This document shows, piece after piece, positions 1 through 12,639 of a stretch of 64,000 nt of DNA. The notes under the pieces were generated by a model. The model saw nothing but the letters and a program-made list of their open reading frames with translations. It was not told the DNA's origin and ran no database searches. The DNA is taken from positions 19,898,723-19,962,722 of the forward strand of contig NC_063260.1 of NCBI RefSeq assembly GCF_019578655.1. The letters are read 5' to 3'. Source of the DNA: Ricinus communis (lineage: Eukaryota > Streptophyta > Magnoliopsida > Malpighiales > Euphorbiaceae). The position numbers and the translations under genes are program-made. The stretch's first letter is position 1. Every line of letters starts with the position of its first letter.

Positions 1-134
1 CTTTTGCGGTCTAGAATATTTCATTTTACCCAAGTTAGCTATCTCTGACAGCCAGTTACAAGCAAGGTTACTACTTACTACTAAATATTTGCGCAAAAAA
101 TCTCAAAAAATTTATACAGTCACTGCCATCTTAC

Positions 135-3100
135 CTTCGCAAGCAGGGACAGATCAAGAGAGCGAAAATCGTCATGCTTAAAATCCTTAACTTGTTCAGA
201 TATAAAGTAGCTTTCGAGGGAAACTACTTCACAACCAACAATATTGGCCATTTTATGTGCCAGGCTAGTTTTTCCAGATCCACTTGGACCTCCTGCAAGA
301 AGAGGACATTGTAAACTTTAAGTGTCTTATTTTGGTAATACACAAAGTGTATGTGACTGATAAAACATGAATTTGACAGGAAGATGGCATGAGAGAGAGA
401 AAAGAGAGTTAGAACTTTTCTTTTAATGGTTTTACCAATTCCAACTATGACTGGAGGACCTTTATGCTCCAATAAAACCTGAAACAGTTAAAGACATGAA
501 ACATCTTTAATTTTAACACCTGGACATGTACAAAGTCAGCATCTCAGTCTTACATTTAAAAGTTAAACTAATCTATTGCAGGCCGTGTTTAAAAGCTTAT
601 TTTAATGCTTACTTGAATAGCTTGAACAGCAAGCAGTAATCCTCTATCCAAGTTAACTGAATCAGGCATTGGAACAAGCTTCACATTATCCCTGAAACAG
701 GAAGGATCTGTGGTTGCATGAGAGAAGTCTAAGCAAGAAAATCTAATGATAGCATCTCCAAAATACAGTTGATTAATACAAGGAAAATTCATAAATCATC
801 TAAGTTTAAGAGACTTACCTACAGATGAGCTTCCCGTATGCGGTTGATCAAATGATATTAAACTCCAAGATGCTACAACAGGTTCCATTTGAGATTTAGT
901 TGGGGACCGAGTCCATGGCTGAGATAAATCCTCAAGCCCAGTAATAAGATTTGTAGTAGTACGAATAGGCTTCGGAGCAGAAATCAGTCTTTCTTGATTA
1001 TTAGTTGTGGAAGTATTAGATAACGGTGGTGGTGTACTCAGACGTGGTAAATCTGCAAGTAGAATTAACTAGTTGGAGAGAGCAACAATCAAACTAAAGC
1101 TAAGTTGTTAAGACCTAGTATTGGACTTTCATCTCCCATTGGAGGTAATGGGACTATGGTTTGGATTTTATATGGGTTTGGGTTCTCCCATATCAATATC
1201 TAGTTTTGGGGTTGTGGTTCTTGCAAGGTTCATATCAGGTGGTATAAAAGCCATTCGATATGCCTCCCACTTGCATTCACAAAATGCAGGTAGTGAGGCT
1301 GGAATTGCAATGTTCACCAAAGGTCAGCTAGCACACATGGATGTTGTGACTGCAGAGCTTGGTGGATTGCTATTGTTTTTTCCCTTTGAGTTTACAAATG
1401 AGGAAAGGAGTGTTGAAACTTCAGACCTTGCTCAAGTTAAAACATGCAACTGCCGCTATGCTAAGCATGTGGGTACAGGGATTGTCATTGTTCTAATTGC
1501 AAAGTATGAACTTGAATCCCACACTGGAGGTATAGGACTTAAGCATGCAGTTTATACATTTGGGTTCCACCTCAATAGCTAGCTTTTCGGTTGTCCATCT
1601 CCCAAGGTTCATATCATAAATGCAGAGCACAATATTTAACAATTATGATCTTTTATAATACGTAATAAAAATGATGCCAGATCCCAACCTTTTTTCTCAT
1701 TACTCATTTTCTCAAGAATCATTTCCAGATATGATTTGGTGATCCATTGTCCAATCATACTCATCCTCAACGCTTCTGCTCCAACAGTCTTTAAGGTAAC
1801 AAAACAAACAAGACAAATTGTAAGCTTGATTGACAATTCTTCTTCAAAAATGCTTTAAACCAAAAATCTAGTAATCTGAAACAAAAAGTTCAAGCTTGGA
1901 AACTGCTCAACCTAACTTCTAGAAAATACAAATATAATGATGAAGCATATAGTGGAAATGGAGTTGAAGAATAAATGTTTAGAACTTTATTTAAGAAACC
2001 ATTTTCTTAAGAATTATATTTAATATCACATTGCAGTCATATTCCAGTATCTTGCTAAAACAATGGGCAAAGTTACCGAGAAACAAAAAAATTAATTTTA
2101 AAGCTATCCAGATTTCATCATAGCAGTAGAGATAGATCCATACTTTTCTATCCATGCCCCTCAGCACCGTAAATGTCTCACCAAGAGTATCAATAGTCTC
2201 CATTGATAGTGAGAGATTGCCATTACTAACAGAAGTAGATTCTCGTTTATAACTAACTACAACAGTGTACCCTAAATCCAACAAACCACCAAGCGTCATT
2301 CGTCCGACCTGTCTCAACAGTAAAAGACAGAACGATTAATTAAAACAATCTAGGTTAAAAATATCTAAGACAATCTAATTTCTCAGAAATTCTAAACATA
2401 CATTTTTAATCACAAGATAATGCTGTCCTACAGAAATACATGTCATACCAGATGAAGGAAAACCGCATTCAACAGAGAAATCAACAGATCTGGAATATTA
2501 CTATGAAATGCAACAGGAAACAACTGTCCACTGCCAGTTCTAATAATAATAATAAAGGTAACAGCATCTAAGAATAAGGAAAATAGCCTGCACCTCGAAT
2601 CCATTATTCTTGCACCCATAGGATATTGTCTACATGGAGCAGAGCCCATGCTGAAGTTTCTATGGAGAGTAAATGTCCTTGAGCCTTTAAACATTGTTCC
2701 TACTATCATTTCTAACTCAAGCTTGTACTTGTTGGGTGACAGATTATAATGTTTGAAGTACTATAACATATAGATTTGTTAAGCGTGATTATGTCACATA
2801 ACTATACATGTCACAATATCAGGCTACAAAACATGCAGATCTAATTAATCAAGAGTCCCATGGGCAACTCTAAACTCTGAAGACAGTTAATAATAGTCTT
2901 GTAAGAAACCATTCTCCATTGCATAATGTATTGAACCATTACTCTTATCTTCCTAAGAGAAAACGAAGAGTTGTGCAATATTTTGAAAATGACAATTCTG
3001 TGGAAAATTGTAGAAGTGTATTGATACATTCAGGGCTGTAGAGAGAAACTATAAAACATTACATTCAAAATATCCATAAATGCTTATGTCTATCTGGAAA

Positions 3101-6100
3101 GTACGATTTCAAGCCTATTTCCCTATTTAGGTATGCAATTACATTTGAAACAGAAGAAGTCACAATCAAGTCCAATGTTGATAACAAACTCCAACTACAT
3201 TTATGCTAAAATGAATCAAGGAAATCTTACCTCAAACTCAGCTTTTGGCCTGATAATGAAATTTTTGTCAACAATCCTCTGGTCCCCAAGTGACAGATAA
3301 TATCTAATACCAGATTGCCGCACCTTAATCCAATCACTGATTCGTGCTACTTCACTTGCTGAAGGAGCCCTAAGGTACATCTCAATAAAACTGAAACCAA
3401 GATAAAGAATGAAGCTCAATTTATATCTTACTCCAAGTTTAAAGAAGAAATTTAATTTCTTGTACCAATACTATGGTTAAAAGGCCTAGAAATTGGAAGA
3501 ATAACTTACTTGTCTTTTTGTGGTGTTGCTCCTTGAAAGGCATAAGCAGACAGATCTGGGAACTGTCACAGTAGTTTAACACATTAATCAAAGGATTCAA
3601 TTCATGAATTATGACCAATAGTGAACAAAAAATATAACAGAAATGGATGCACTGCTTAAGGCTAAATGCAGCAACAATAAATTGAAGACAAGCTGATTCC
3701 AGATATTTCGCTGGAAAAAACTTTAGAAATCAACAAAGGCACTAAAACAAGGCATGCACCTTGCAATGCTTTGAAGAAGGCCTGTAAATGCATGCTATGA
3801 GACAGATTATGCCATTTCGTTACAGAGTAAATTTAAAACGAAAGAAAGAACAAAAAAGATGTGCATTCTATCTTCTATTAGTTGGAAAAAACAGCCTATT
3901 CTATTACATGACAAACATCAGAAAATCCCTATTTAGGTGTTCTATCATAATCACAAATCCCTGGTACACTAGCAAGTCTAGCAGCAGCACCATGTTATAG
4001 ACATGGCATAATAGCAGCAGCTGAAACAAAAGTGAACGTGCTTTAAAGACCAGTAGCTCAAACTTCCACAAGTAAAACAAGCTTCAATTTGAAGTTAGAC
4101 TTTTGGAAGAAGTTTTCTATTTACTCAGCCAGCTGTTTGTATTGACTTTTATCAGACAATGTAACTTCAGAAAATATATATTGTGTTATAATAGCAGTAT
4201 GACTTGAAATACAATTGCTTCTGCTGACCTCTACTAAATGAACATTTATTGACTGGGTAGTACCTCCTATTTCTAAATTTCATTAGGTAAGGTGGGGCCT
4301 GCGGGGGACAGAGAAAGAAAACAAGAGATTTCCTGGGCTTTCCTCAACCATAGCCAGATCTTTGTTTGAGAAGAAATTAGGTTGCATCACTATAAATATA
4401 TGTCTTGGGCATTATGAGACGGTATGCTAACTTTTCAACAAATTCATAGAACAGGTATTCCACTCATCTAGCCAAAATTGGCAGTATAAACAAGAAGGAC
4501 AGGATCATTGAGGTATATACTAATAATGGAATACAGAATAAGTACAGACCTCACTCCTGCACTTCAGCTTGTAAATTGCTTCTCTGAATGAAGAGACAAA
4601 GCTGTTGTTAATCCTAATCTGCAGATAAACCCAGGGTATCATGAACTAACAGTTAAAATTTCAAAAAACACAAGGACACTGCAAGACCAACCTGTGCATG
4701 ATGAAGGTCAGGCTCAATGTGTTTCCTAAACAATGGAAAAATGCTGTCGATAAGATAATCCAATGAACAAGTATCCCCTATGTCATATCGAACTTTAGAA
4801 AGAAGATTAAAATGGACTCCGCCAACCTGATTCATCGGACATATTTAAAATATCATCATATTCATAGTCGTAAAAAGAAATTAACTAGTAACTTCAAAAA
4901 CCATGATTAATGAGCATTAGAAAAGTTACCACAGCCACCCGAATATCTAGCAAAGAGCGCAATCTTGCATGCAAAGCATAGGTACCATCAACTATTACCT
5001 AAGGACAAAGTAGAGACATGAATTCCATGGACGCATTAACTAGTCAAATGTTAATCACACTGACTTACCACTCCAGATGAAGCACTCTGTATTGCTTGTG
5101 AACCGACACGCTTCTTTTGTTGGTAATCAAACACTGGTATTGAAGTATCATTACCTTTTAGTAAATCCTATTTTCAACGTAAAAGCCCACTTAAGTATGT
5201 AAACACAAGAACTACTTTTTCAAAGCAGTAAAAGTTGCTGTAAGAAGTTAACTGCAGAGCATTGAGGTCAGTCAAAATCAGGTATCTACACCAGGAACCA
5301 GCTATACATTAATTAGAACATCAGGTCCATACACACTGGACTCTTGGAAAGTAACAATATATTCTTTACCTAATGTTGTAATCACATGCAAGTTATAAAA
5401 TATTTAAAAGCCAATGCTAGGAAATGAAACAAACCTCAAGATTTTGGACTAATCCATCAAAATCAATTGAATCCAAATCATTCCCATCATCAACTCCAAC
5501 GCGATAATTCTCCATTGATATAACAGTGCAACCAATTACAGATGCAACCTTCTCTGCTAAGCTTTTAAAGATCATCAAATAAACAACTCAAATTAAAAGC
5601 TTCACAGAAATTCCGAAGTCAATAACACAATGTTATACTGCATAAGTTACCTTGTTTTGCCCGAACCACTAGGACCACCAATTCCCACAGTAACAAAACC
5701 CTCTTTTTTCTCTCTGAGCTCTTGAATAGATTTTACCAGCAAGTAATAACCATGATCAAAAGACTGCATGATCTCAACACAAATAATTTGATTAATTAGG
5801 CTGCTTCCCCATAACAAGACTATGACAAATTTCATAGTATAATTTCATAACAATTTCAAGGTAAGAGGGCATCAGCTCATACACACAAAATCTCACACTA
5901 ATTAAAACCCATTTTGAAATACCACAGTTTACGGGAAGTTTAACAACACTAGAATTCAATTTCATTCAATTCTATTCTATTTTGTGAATTATGGTGTTTT
6001 GAAATCCAATTCTTTTAAAAGAAATGCAAGCATGCCACAAGTAAAATGATTTCACTAGAATTCAATTGACATGATTATGCAAGAGTTCAATTGTCATGAT

Positions 6101-6474
6101 CTATTGCATACAAAACCTATTTCTTATATCAGTAAGTAAGCACTGTTGTTCTAATTTGACAAACTTTAAACAATTGCTAGCAATACAAGAGCTCAATTCA
6201 AAAAACAAGAGTTAAATAAGGACTTCGAGACAACCAACCATTTCAACAAGTTAATATTAAATTTGCAAATAACAGTTGAATGAATAATTCCAACTAAAAC
6301 GTTTGTACAACTAAATAATCATAGTTTTCTTTAAAGAAAGGAAAGAAAGTAAACTACTACCACATGGAGAGGGAGAGATTGAAGGATGGAAGAAGAAGAG
6401 GAAGTAGAAGGAGTTTGTTGAAAATAATCGCGTCCACCTTCTTGTAATACCCGCTGTACCACCTCGTCCTCCAT
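135..6474 (-). CDS. Uridine kinase-like / CYTH / uridine kinase-like protein, 5' part (cut by left edge)
   Basis: This is a P-loop nucleoside/phosphoribulokinase-type protein with a CYTH (triphosphate tunnel) domain. Exons read on the minus strand: 6474-6361, 5763-5651, 5561-5435, 5167-5069, 4998-4930, 4826-4692, 4618-4550, 3562-3510, 3390-3231, 2308-2144, 1788-1704 (or 1689), 1052-819, 707-613, 478-436, 292-135. All join in frame with GT-AG borders and give about 573 residues. The start is the ATG at 6474 (MEDEVVQRVLQ). The first Walker A (GGPSGSGKTS) is near residues 67-76. A CYTH domain follows at about 243-400 (IKVRQSGIRYYLSLGDQRI, then PKAEFEVGRMTLGG). A second Walker A of identical sequence lies near 521-530. 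Arabidopsis TTM1/TTM2 have one kinase domain plus CYTH and hydrolyse pyrophosphate; two kinase domains match my memory of At2g01460. Activity is inferred. No further exon is visible in 1-134, so the rest lies off the left edge. The end of exon 11 is uncertain: both donors keep the frame. Confidence 0.85.
1110..1640 (+). repeat. Less AT-rich insertion-like segment inside intron 11, with an open frame
   Basis: This intronic block is visibly richer in G and C than the introns around it. It carries an uninterrupted frame from about 1121 to 1582 on the strand opposite to the host gene, but that frame starts at a TTG and resembles no family I know. Two imperfect direct repeats of about 60 bases flank the middle (1170-1235 and 1557-1617); both begin TTTGGGTTC and end AAGGTTCATATCA. 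This looks like an old repeat insertion rather than a gene. Confidence 0.4.
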
Positions 6475-7061
6475 TTCTCAAACAACTCTTCAGAATTAAT
6501 ATTTAATCAAAGTTAATACAGCCTTTTGTTTTTGCACTTAATAAATTACTGTTTCTTGGTTTCTGATTCTTAGTTTCAGACCGAGAGAGAAATAAAGGAT
6601 CGGTTCCTTTTATTTTTCTTTCGTTCTTTTCCAGCACTTTGCTTGGGACTTTTTTCTCCTCTCCCTTACTCCTCTTCTTCCTCTTCTTCTTATTCTTTTA
6701 TTTTCCACTCCGCCACTCCCTATAACCGCTAATACTACGGTTGTGCTTTACGGTTACCCAGTCGTGTTCTCCTTTTCTTTTTCTCGAGAAAAGAAAAAAC
6801 ATGTTTTGTGTTTTTCAAAATTTATTGTTCAGTTGTAATTTTGCGACTTAAGCAAAAATATATATTCTTCTAAAAGGAAAAAAAAAAAAAAAAAAGGAAA
6901 CTACATCAAAATAAATGAAGGGTGTTTTGAAATTGTTTTTCAACCTCAATTTTTATTTTTATTTTTAAAAATTACTTTTATAGAAAATAAATTAATTTAT
7001 TTTAAATAAATATAAATTTAAAAATTAACTAAAAATAAAATTATTAATGTATCTTTTCGAC

Positions 7062-7106
<45 letters not shown>

Positions 7107-7379
7107 GTTAAAATTAAATTTTTAAAAATAAGCATATATTATAAATTATATATTATAAAAAATTTATTGTCTATAGATAAAAAAAAATTATATAATAATA
7201 TGTGGTATTTTTATTAAATATTATATTTGCATTGGTTGGTTACCATTAATCACTCCTGATTGAACATCAATTAATATAACAAAATAATTAACAAATAATG
7301 TCATATATTTTTATATAATTCAGTTTATCTACGATAATTTTAGTGGCAACTAAAAGAAAGTGAATTAGTTAAAATAAAA
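6475..7379. other. Upstream flank of the kinase/CYTH gene, then AT-rich DNA
   Basis: 6475-6790 is the probable 5' UTR and promoter of the minus-strand gene; it has CT-rich tracts (6655-6710) but no TATA box that I would defend. From 6800 the DNA becomes AT-rich. A TA microsatellite occupies 7064-7103. No gene is visible. Confidence 0.5.
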
Positions 7380-8440
7380 AAACAAAGCAAATAATCTCAC
7401 AACACAAGAATTTTATAATGGTTCGTTCAATATTTACCTACATCCACTCTTCAATAATTCTCTTGAAATTTTCACTATTAAATAGAATTACAATTTAACT
7501 CTATTTGAATTCTTTTTCAAGTTTAAAAACAAATCCAAGTGTTTTTTTAAAGGTTCACACTCTAACTCAATTTAAGATTTTTAATCTTAGTCATAAAAAT
7601 TATTAATTTATTACCTAAACACACAATCTAATCCTTTTGAGCTTTGAATACAAGAATTAATCACTCTACTATTCGAAGATTTAGACCTAATATTGAAATT
7701 TTAATACAAGATAAAAACGATGAAGGTTTTGAGATTATTGAGAGTTAATACAATTGGAGATTTAAAATAAATGTTCTTACTTGATTTATAACTCTTAGAA
7801 ATGAAGTTTAAATAATTCAAGGTGAAATAGAGACGTTTTATCCTCATTAAATGCAAAAATAGTTGTTTCAACAATCTTCTTAAATGCAGCTTCATGATTG
7901 GGAAATATTCTTTCATGGCTGTGAAGCATCAGAATGAAAAGTAGATTTGTAAATCTGAAACTCGTCATGAACGTGATAAAAGTTAACGACTGGAAAGACC
8001 TTCTTTTACAACTGGGAACATTGGTTCATGCTCAGAACTCTGGTTTTCACGGCTGGAAACTCTAGCCATCAACACTACTATAAATTATGAAGATTTGAAG
8101 GGTTAGCACTTTTAACGGCTGCAAGTCTTTTTTTACAATTGGGAATCCTTTCTTTTGCGGCTCGAAAAATTTGTTCATGGTCGTGAATCCTTATTTTTAC
8201 GGCTGAGAAAAAAGCCATGAATGTTTCTTTCCTTTTTTATTGTTTTGAGTTCTTCATGGTTAAAAATTTTTCTTCACGATTGGAAAAATAAGTCTCACGG
8301 TCGTAAATAAAAGTTCACAAATGTAAATCTACCTTATTTTAGAAAGATCATTCTTCATTTTTTTGCACATAAACACTCAATAAAAAATTAATTAACTTTA
8401 ATTATTTGTGAGCATCGAAACAGGGTTAATCAAAGTTTAA
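7380..8440 (-). mobile_element. LTR-like retrotransposon fragment (probable solo LTR) with palindromic motif array
   Basis: Read on the minus strand, this block begins near 8440, passes through a 400-base array (about 7905-8330) of variants of TTCACGGCCGTGAA, and ends near 7390 with a stretch of the kind GTGGATGTAGGTAAAT followed by CTTGTGTTGTG. That ending is a phrase I know from the R/U5 part of many plant copia-type LTRs. It has no coding capacity. A related segment lies in inverted orientation at 12640-13407. The outer boundaries are approximate and I could not define a target-site duplication. Confidence 0.5.
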
Positions 8441-9361
8441 CATTTTCGGATTACAACTAACAAATAATTTCACACATTATAATATATAATTTAATTTATT
8501 TATAAATCACGTAATATATTAAGTCTATCTAAAAATTTATTTATATCAGCGATAATTTTATTTTCCATATATGGGTCAATTCTCATTTTTATGTAAATTA
8601 CCTACTTTCAAATAATTGCATAAAATAAATGAGTTATACTACTTTTGATAAAAATTGACCGATATATATTATAAGCATAAATGTAAAAGATAAGATAAGA
8701 TTAAAGATTTAAATAGCTATTTTTATTATTATATTTTTCTTGGAAAAAGAATAAAGTTCCTACAAAAAGTGGGTATTAATGGTGAGTGTTTTGATAAAAT
8801 TGTAAAACTAGCTTAAGAAAGAAGCCAAAAATATTATATTTAGGATGGTGTTCTTCCAAAAGGCAATAGAATAAATAAAAATCAGAATTTTGATTGCTTG
8901 AAATAAAGTGGTCACTATTGCTTGCTTGCTTCTTAATTTCAATAACTTGATATAAGTAGCCAAGCCAGATGTGCAATTGATTTATTTTATTTAAATGACA
9001 AGTTGTTCTGCATTCATAATAATGCCATCACTTGCAAGCATATGCATGTCATAGAACCCATTATCAAAGGGAGGTCTTGTGTTGATGACTGTCAGCATAA
9101 TAATATAATGTTTAATGAAATTAATTCAAAAGCATTTACACATTCAAATGAGACAATTTTATATAGTTTTGAATAAATATAATTATATAAAAGACTTTGA
9201 CAAAACTGTCAATAAATTTATTAATTTTAGTTAATATAAAGTTGTTATTGAGGTTAGGTTGCAATTTTGAACTTCGGCCGCATCCAATTATTAGTAGAAG
9301 TAACATAATATTATTTGAGCGACAACCAAATAACAGCAGAAAATATCTACAAATCTATATA
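8441..9361. other. AT-rich intergenic DNA, nothing recognised
   Basis: No open frame, RNA gene or clear repeat boundary is visible. A slightly less AT-rich patch at 8990-9100 matches nothing I know. Confidence 0.5.
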
Positions 9362-10730
9362 TCTATATATACACATTAATTTTCAAGACTTAAAATTTTT
9401 TTGACAATATATAAATTAATATTTAAGATTTAGTATTTTTTGATATGTATGTTTAATATTTGACACGTAGAATTTTTATTTTAACATTTATACTTATTTT
9501 GACATATAAAATTCACATTTATATTTAATTTTATAGTTTTTTCTATTAATTTATTAATTAATAAGTTATATTTCGAATTAAATACTAATCTATTTCTAAA
9601 AAGTAACATTTTAACTATCATTTAGTCGTGCATTATACAGCCATTATTATTATTTTGATTATAAAATTAAATTAATAGATTCAATTTAATAAAATTTATT
9701 AATATTTAATATTAATTTATAATATTTTTTAAACTAACTCAACATTTCCAAAGCGTGGAATCGAGTTTTCTTAGGATTCTTATAGCAAACTAACTATTTT
9801 TAAAATTTTAAAATTTTATTAATACAATAATATAAGAATTATTTTAACAATAATTATTAATTAGTTTTAGTATTATATAACTAAATACTATAATTAATAT
9901 TACTATTTTAAGATTAAAAATTTATTATATAATTAAAAACTAATTTAATTTTAAATATATTATTTAAAATATTATTTTTAGAATTAGAATTACTATCTAA
10001 TTAAAAATTAAAATAAAATTAATATAATTAATTTACTATTTTTTAGAATAAAATTAGTATAATTATCTTATTAAAAACTATTTATTGCTTAACATAATAG
10101 TAAAATATAATAAACATGTTATTCGTTAGAATTAGAGTTAGTGTTTAATTATGAATATAACTGATTAATTAATAAATTAATAAAAAAGTTATAAAATTAA
10201 ACATAAGTTTCAATCTTATGTGTCAAAAATTGTACACAAGTCAAAAAAAAAAATTTATGAGCTAAAAAACTTTAGGTCTCAAAAATTATATATACAAATT
10301 ATTTTTCTAATTAGATAGTGATTATTCTAAAAATTATTATATTTTAATTATATTTTAATATTATATTAATTAATTAATTAATTTTTAATTTAATAATAAT
10401 TCTAATTATGAAAATGATATTTTAAATATTATTTTCACTCATAAAGTTCTAATTGTATAATAATTTTTAATTCTGAGAAATAGTAATATTAATTGTATTA
10501 ATAGTATTAATTTATATAAAATATAATAAATTAATAAATATTTTTAAAAATAGACTTTAACATTATTGTATTAATAAAATTTTAAAATTTTAAAAATATT
10601 TAAAAATATTTAGTTTTCTATTATTTTTAAATATTATAAATTATATTTAATATTAAAAATTTATTAAATTGTATCTATAAATTTTATTTTATAATTAAAA
10701 TAAGAATAACGGTAACGCACGGGTAAACGA
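9362..10730 (+). mobile_element. Helitron-like element, plus orientation, split by a nested copy
   Basis: The 5' part (9362-9620) aligns with the start of the full copy at 10731. The 3' part (about 10296-10730) aligns with the second half of that copy and ends in a hairpin-like GTAACGCACGGGTAAACGA. The interval between them is occupied by an opposite-orientation relative (9621-10295). Very AT-rich, no coding capacity. Assignment to Helitrons rests on the TC start and CTAG-type ends of its relatives, not on any helicase gene. Confidence 0.45.
9621..10295 (-). mobile_element. Helitron-like element nested in the previous one, minus orientation
   Basis: Read on the minus strand, this starts near 10295 (poorly preserved end), passes through the family's TTTTTTGAC-type 5' region, and finishes near 9621 with GCACGACTAAA, which fits the CTRR 3' end of Helitrons. 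The plus-orientation copy resumes directly on its right at the homologous position, so it looks like a real insertion into that copy. Confidence 0.45.
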
Positions 10731-11392
10731 TCAATATATATTAATTTTTGAAGTTTTAAATTTTTTTGACATGTGCATTTAATTTTTGACACATTAAATT
10801 GTTGTCTTGACATGTATATTTACTTTTGATACATGAGATTCAAGTTCATGTGTAATTTTATTATTTTTCTATTAATTTATTAATTAATAAGTTACATTCT
10901 TAATTAAATACTTATTCTAATTCTAAAAACTAATATATTAATAATAAATTACTTTTCTAATTAAATAATAACTAGTATACTAATTAGATAATGATTATTC
11001 TAAAAAATATTATATTAATTATATTTTAATATTAGATTAACTAACGAATTAATCTTTTAATTAGATAATAATTTTGATTATAAAATATAAATATTTTTAT
11101 ATATTATTTACACTAATAAATTATTTTTCAATTATTATAATAATTTTAATATCAAAAATAGTAATATCAATTATATTGATAGTATTAATTATATAATATT
11201 AGAATTAATAAATAAATATTTTATAAAAAATTATATTATACTAATAAAATTTTAAAAAATTAAAATATTTTAAAATAATTGATTTACTATTTTTTAAATA
11301 TTATAAATTAATATTAAATATTTAAATCTATTAAATTTTATTTATAGTTAAAATGATAATAACGATCTTGTAGTGCATGAATAAATTACTAG
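10731..11392 (+). mobile_element. Helitron-like element, most complete plus-orientation copy
   Basis: It begins TCAATATATTAATTTTTGAA and ends GTGCATGAATAAATTACTAG followed by T. That fits the 5' TC and 3' CTRR-T termini of non-autonomous Helitrons. It is about 660 bases, over 80 percent AT by eye, non-coding, and directly follows the 3' end of another copy (10730), giving a tandem head-to-tail pair. No terminal inverted repeats are seen, which also fits Helitrons. Confidence 0.5.
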
Positions 11393-12639
11393 TTAAGATA
11401 AATTGTAAGATAAAATTTTATAAAATTTATTTATAGATAAAGGTTTATCTAGAATTTCAAATAATTAAATTCATATAATTTATTTAACTAAATCAAAAAC
11501 TATAATCAAATTTTTGTTTGTTCCATATTAATAAGATCAAAATACTTCTTTTTCAACTAGATTAAATAAATTAATCTTATTTTTAATATCTTTTCTTTGT
11601 AAATTGTTTTATTACAAATTTTTATTTTCGATATAATATTTATTTGATTTAGAAAAAATTATATTTATTATTTAATATATAAAATATAATATATTATTTA
11701 CAAGTAAATAAAATCTTCAATGAACAAAACAATTTATACACACAAAACAAAAATAGAGACAGATGTCATTTTACATAACGGAGACAACTAACATTCCTTC
11801 CTAAATAATCCTACTGAAAGATCACAAGTGCGTCAAAGCAACCTATTCCTTGTTGAGAGTAGGCACAGAATAAAGCAAATTTTCCATTTAAAAAGAGCCT
11901 TTTCATATTCCGGAAAAAGGAAAAAAAAGAAGAAGAGAATACTCTTCACAAGCAAAAGACCATTTTTTGTTGCAATGCCAACGTCTTCATTTTCTTATTT
12001 ACTGCCAAACATGGTTCCATATGCTACAGCTAATTTCAGGAATTAACTTATCTGGAATTTAGCATTTGGAGCATTTTTAATTGTATTTTTTATTTTAAAA
12101 AGCATATTTTTTATAATAAATAACAACATATAAATAATAAAATATCTTATATAAATCTAATGTATTAGTTATATTTTATTTTATTCTTAATTTTATCAAT
12201 AAAAATTTATAAATATTAATTAATTAAATATACAAAAATTTATATTATATTTATTAAATATAAAATACATAATGAAATTTAACTTGTATATATACTCTTT
12301 ATTTTATATTTAAAAATAATATCAAAATATTATTCTTTAAAATAACTTTTTAAAATAAAAATATAATATATATAAACATTTTATCAATTATTTATTAAAA
12401 ATTCTGTTGTTATTTCTTTACTTCCTTCATTTCTCTCACAAAATATATTCGATCATATTTGATTTATTCACTAACTTTAAAAGAGTATATTAGTAAATTA
12501 ATTTCAAACATATATTTATTTATATTATTATTATTATTATTATTATTATTACAGATGAAAAATTTAAATTTTATTTTAATTGAAATTTAATTTTATTATC
12601 AAATTAAGTTATTATTGAATCTTGAAGGTTATTAATCTT
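11393..12639. other. AT-rich intergenic DNA
   Basis: No gene was recognised. 11740-12060 is less AT-rich and holds a short open frame with no resemblance to a known family. An ATT trinucleotide microsatellite sits at about 12523-12551. Confidence 0.5.

Noticed and set aside
2443..2709. Open frame on the minus strand between exons 9 and 10 of the kinase/CYTH gene
   Set aside because: The CYTH domain is continuous across exons 9-10 without it; no family match and no need for it in the frame.
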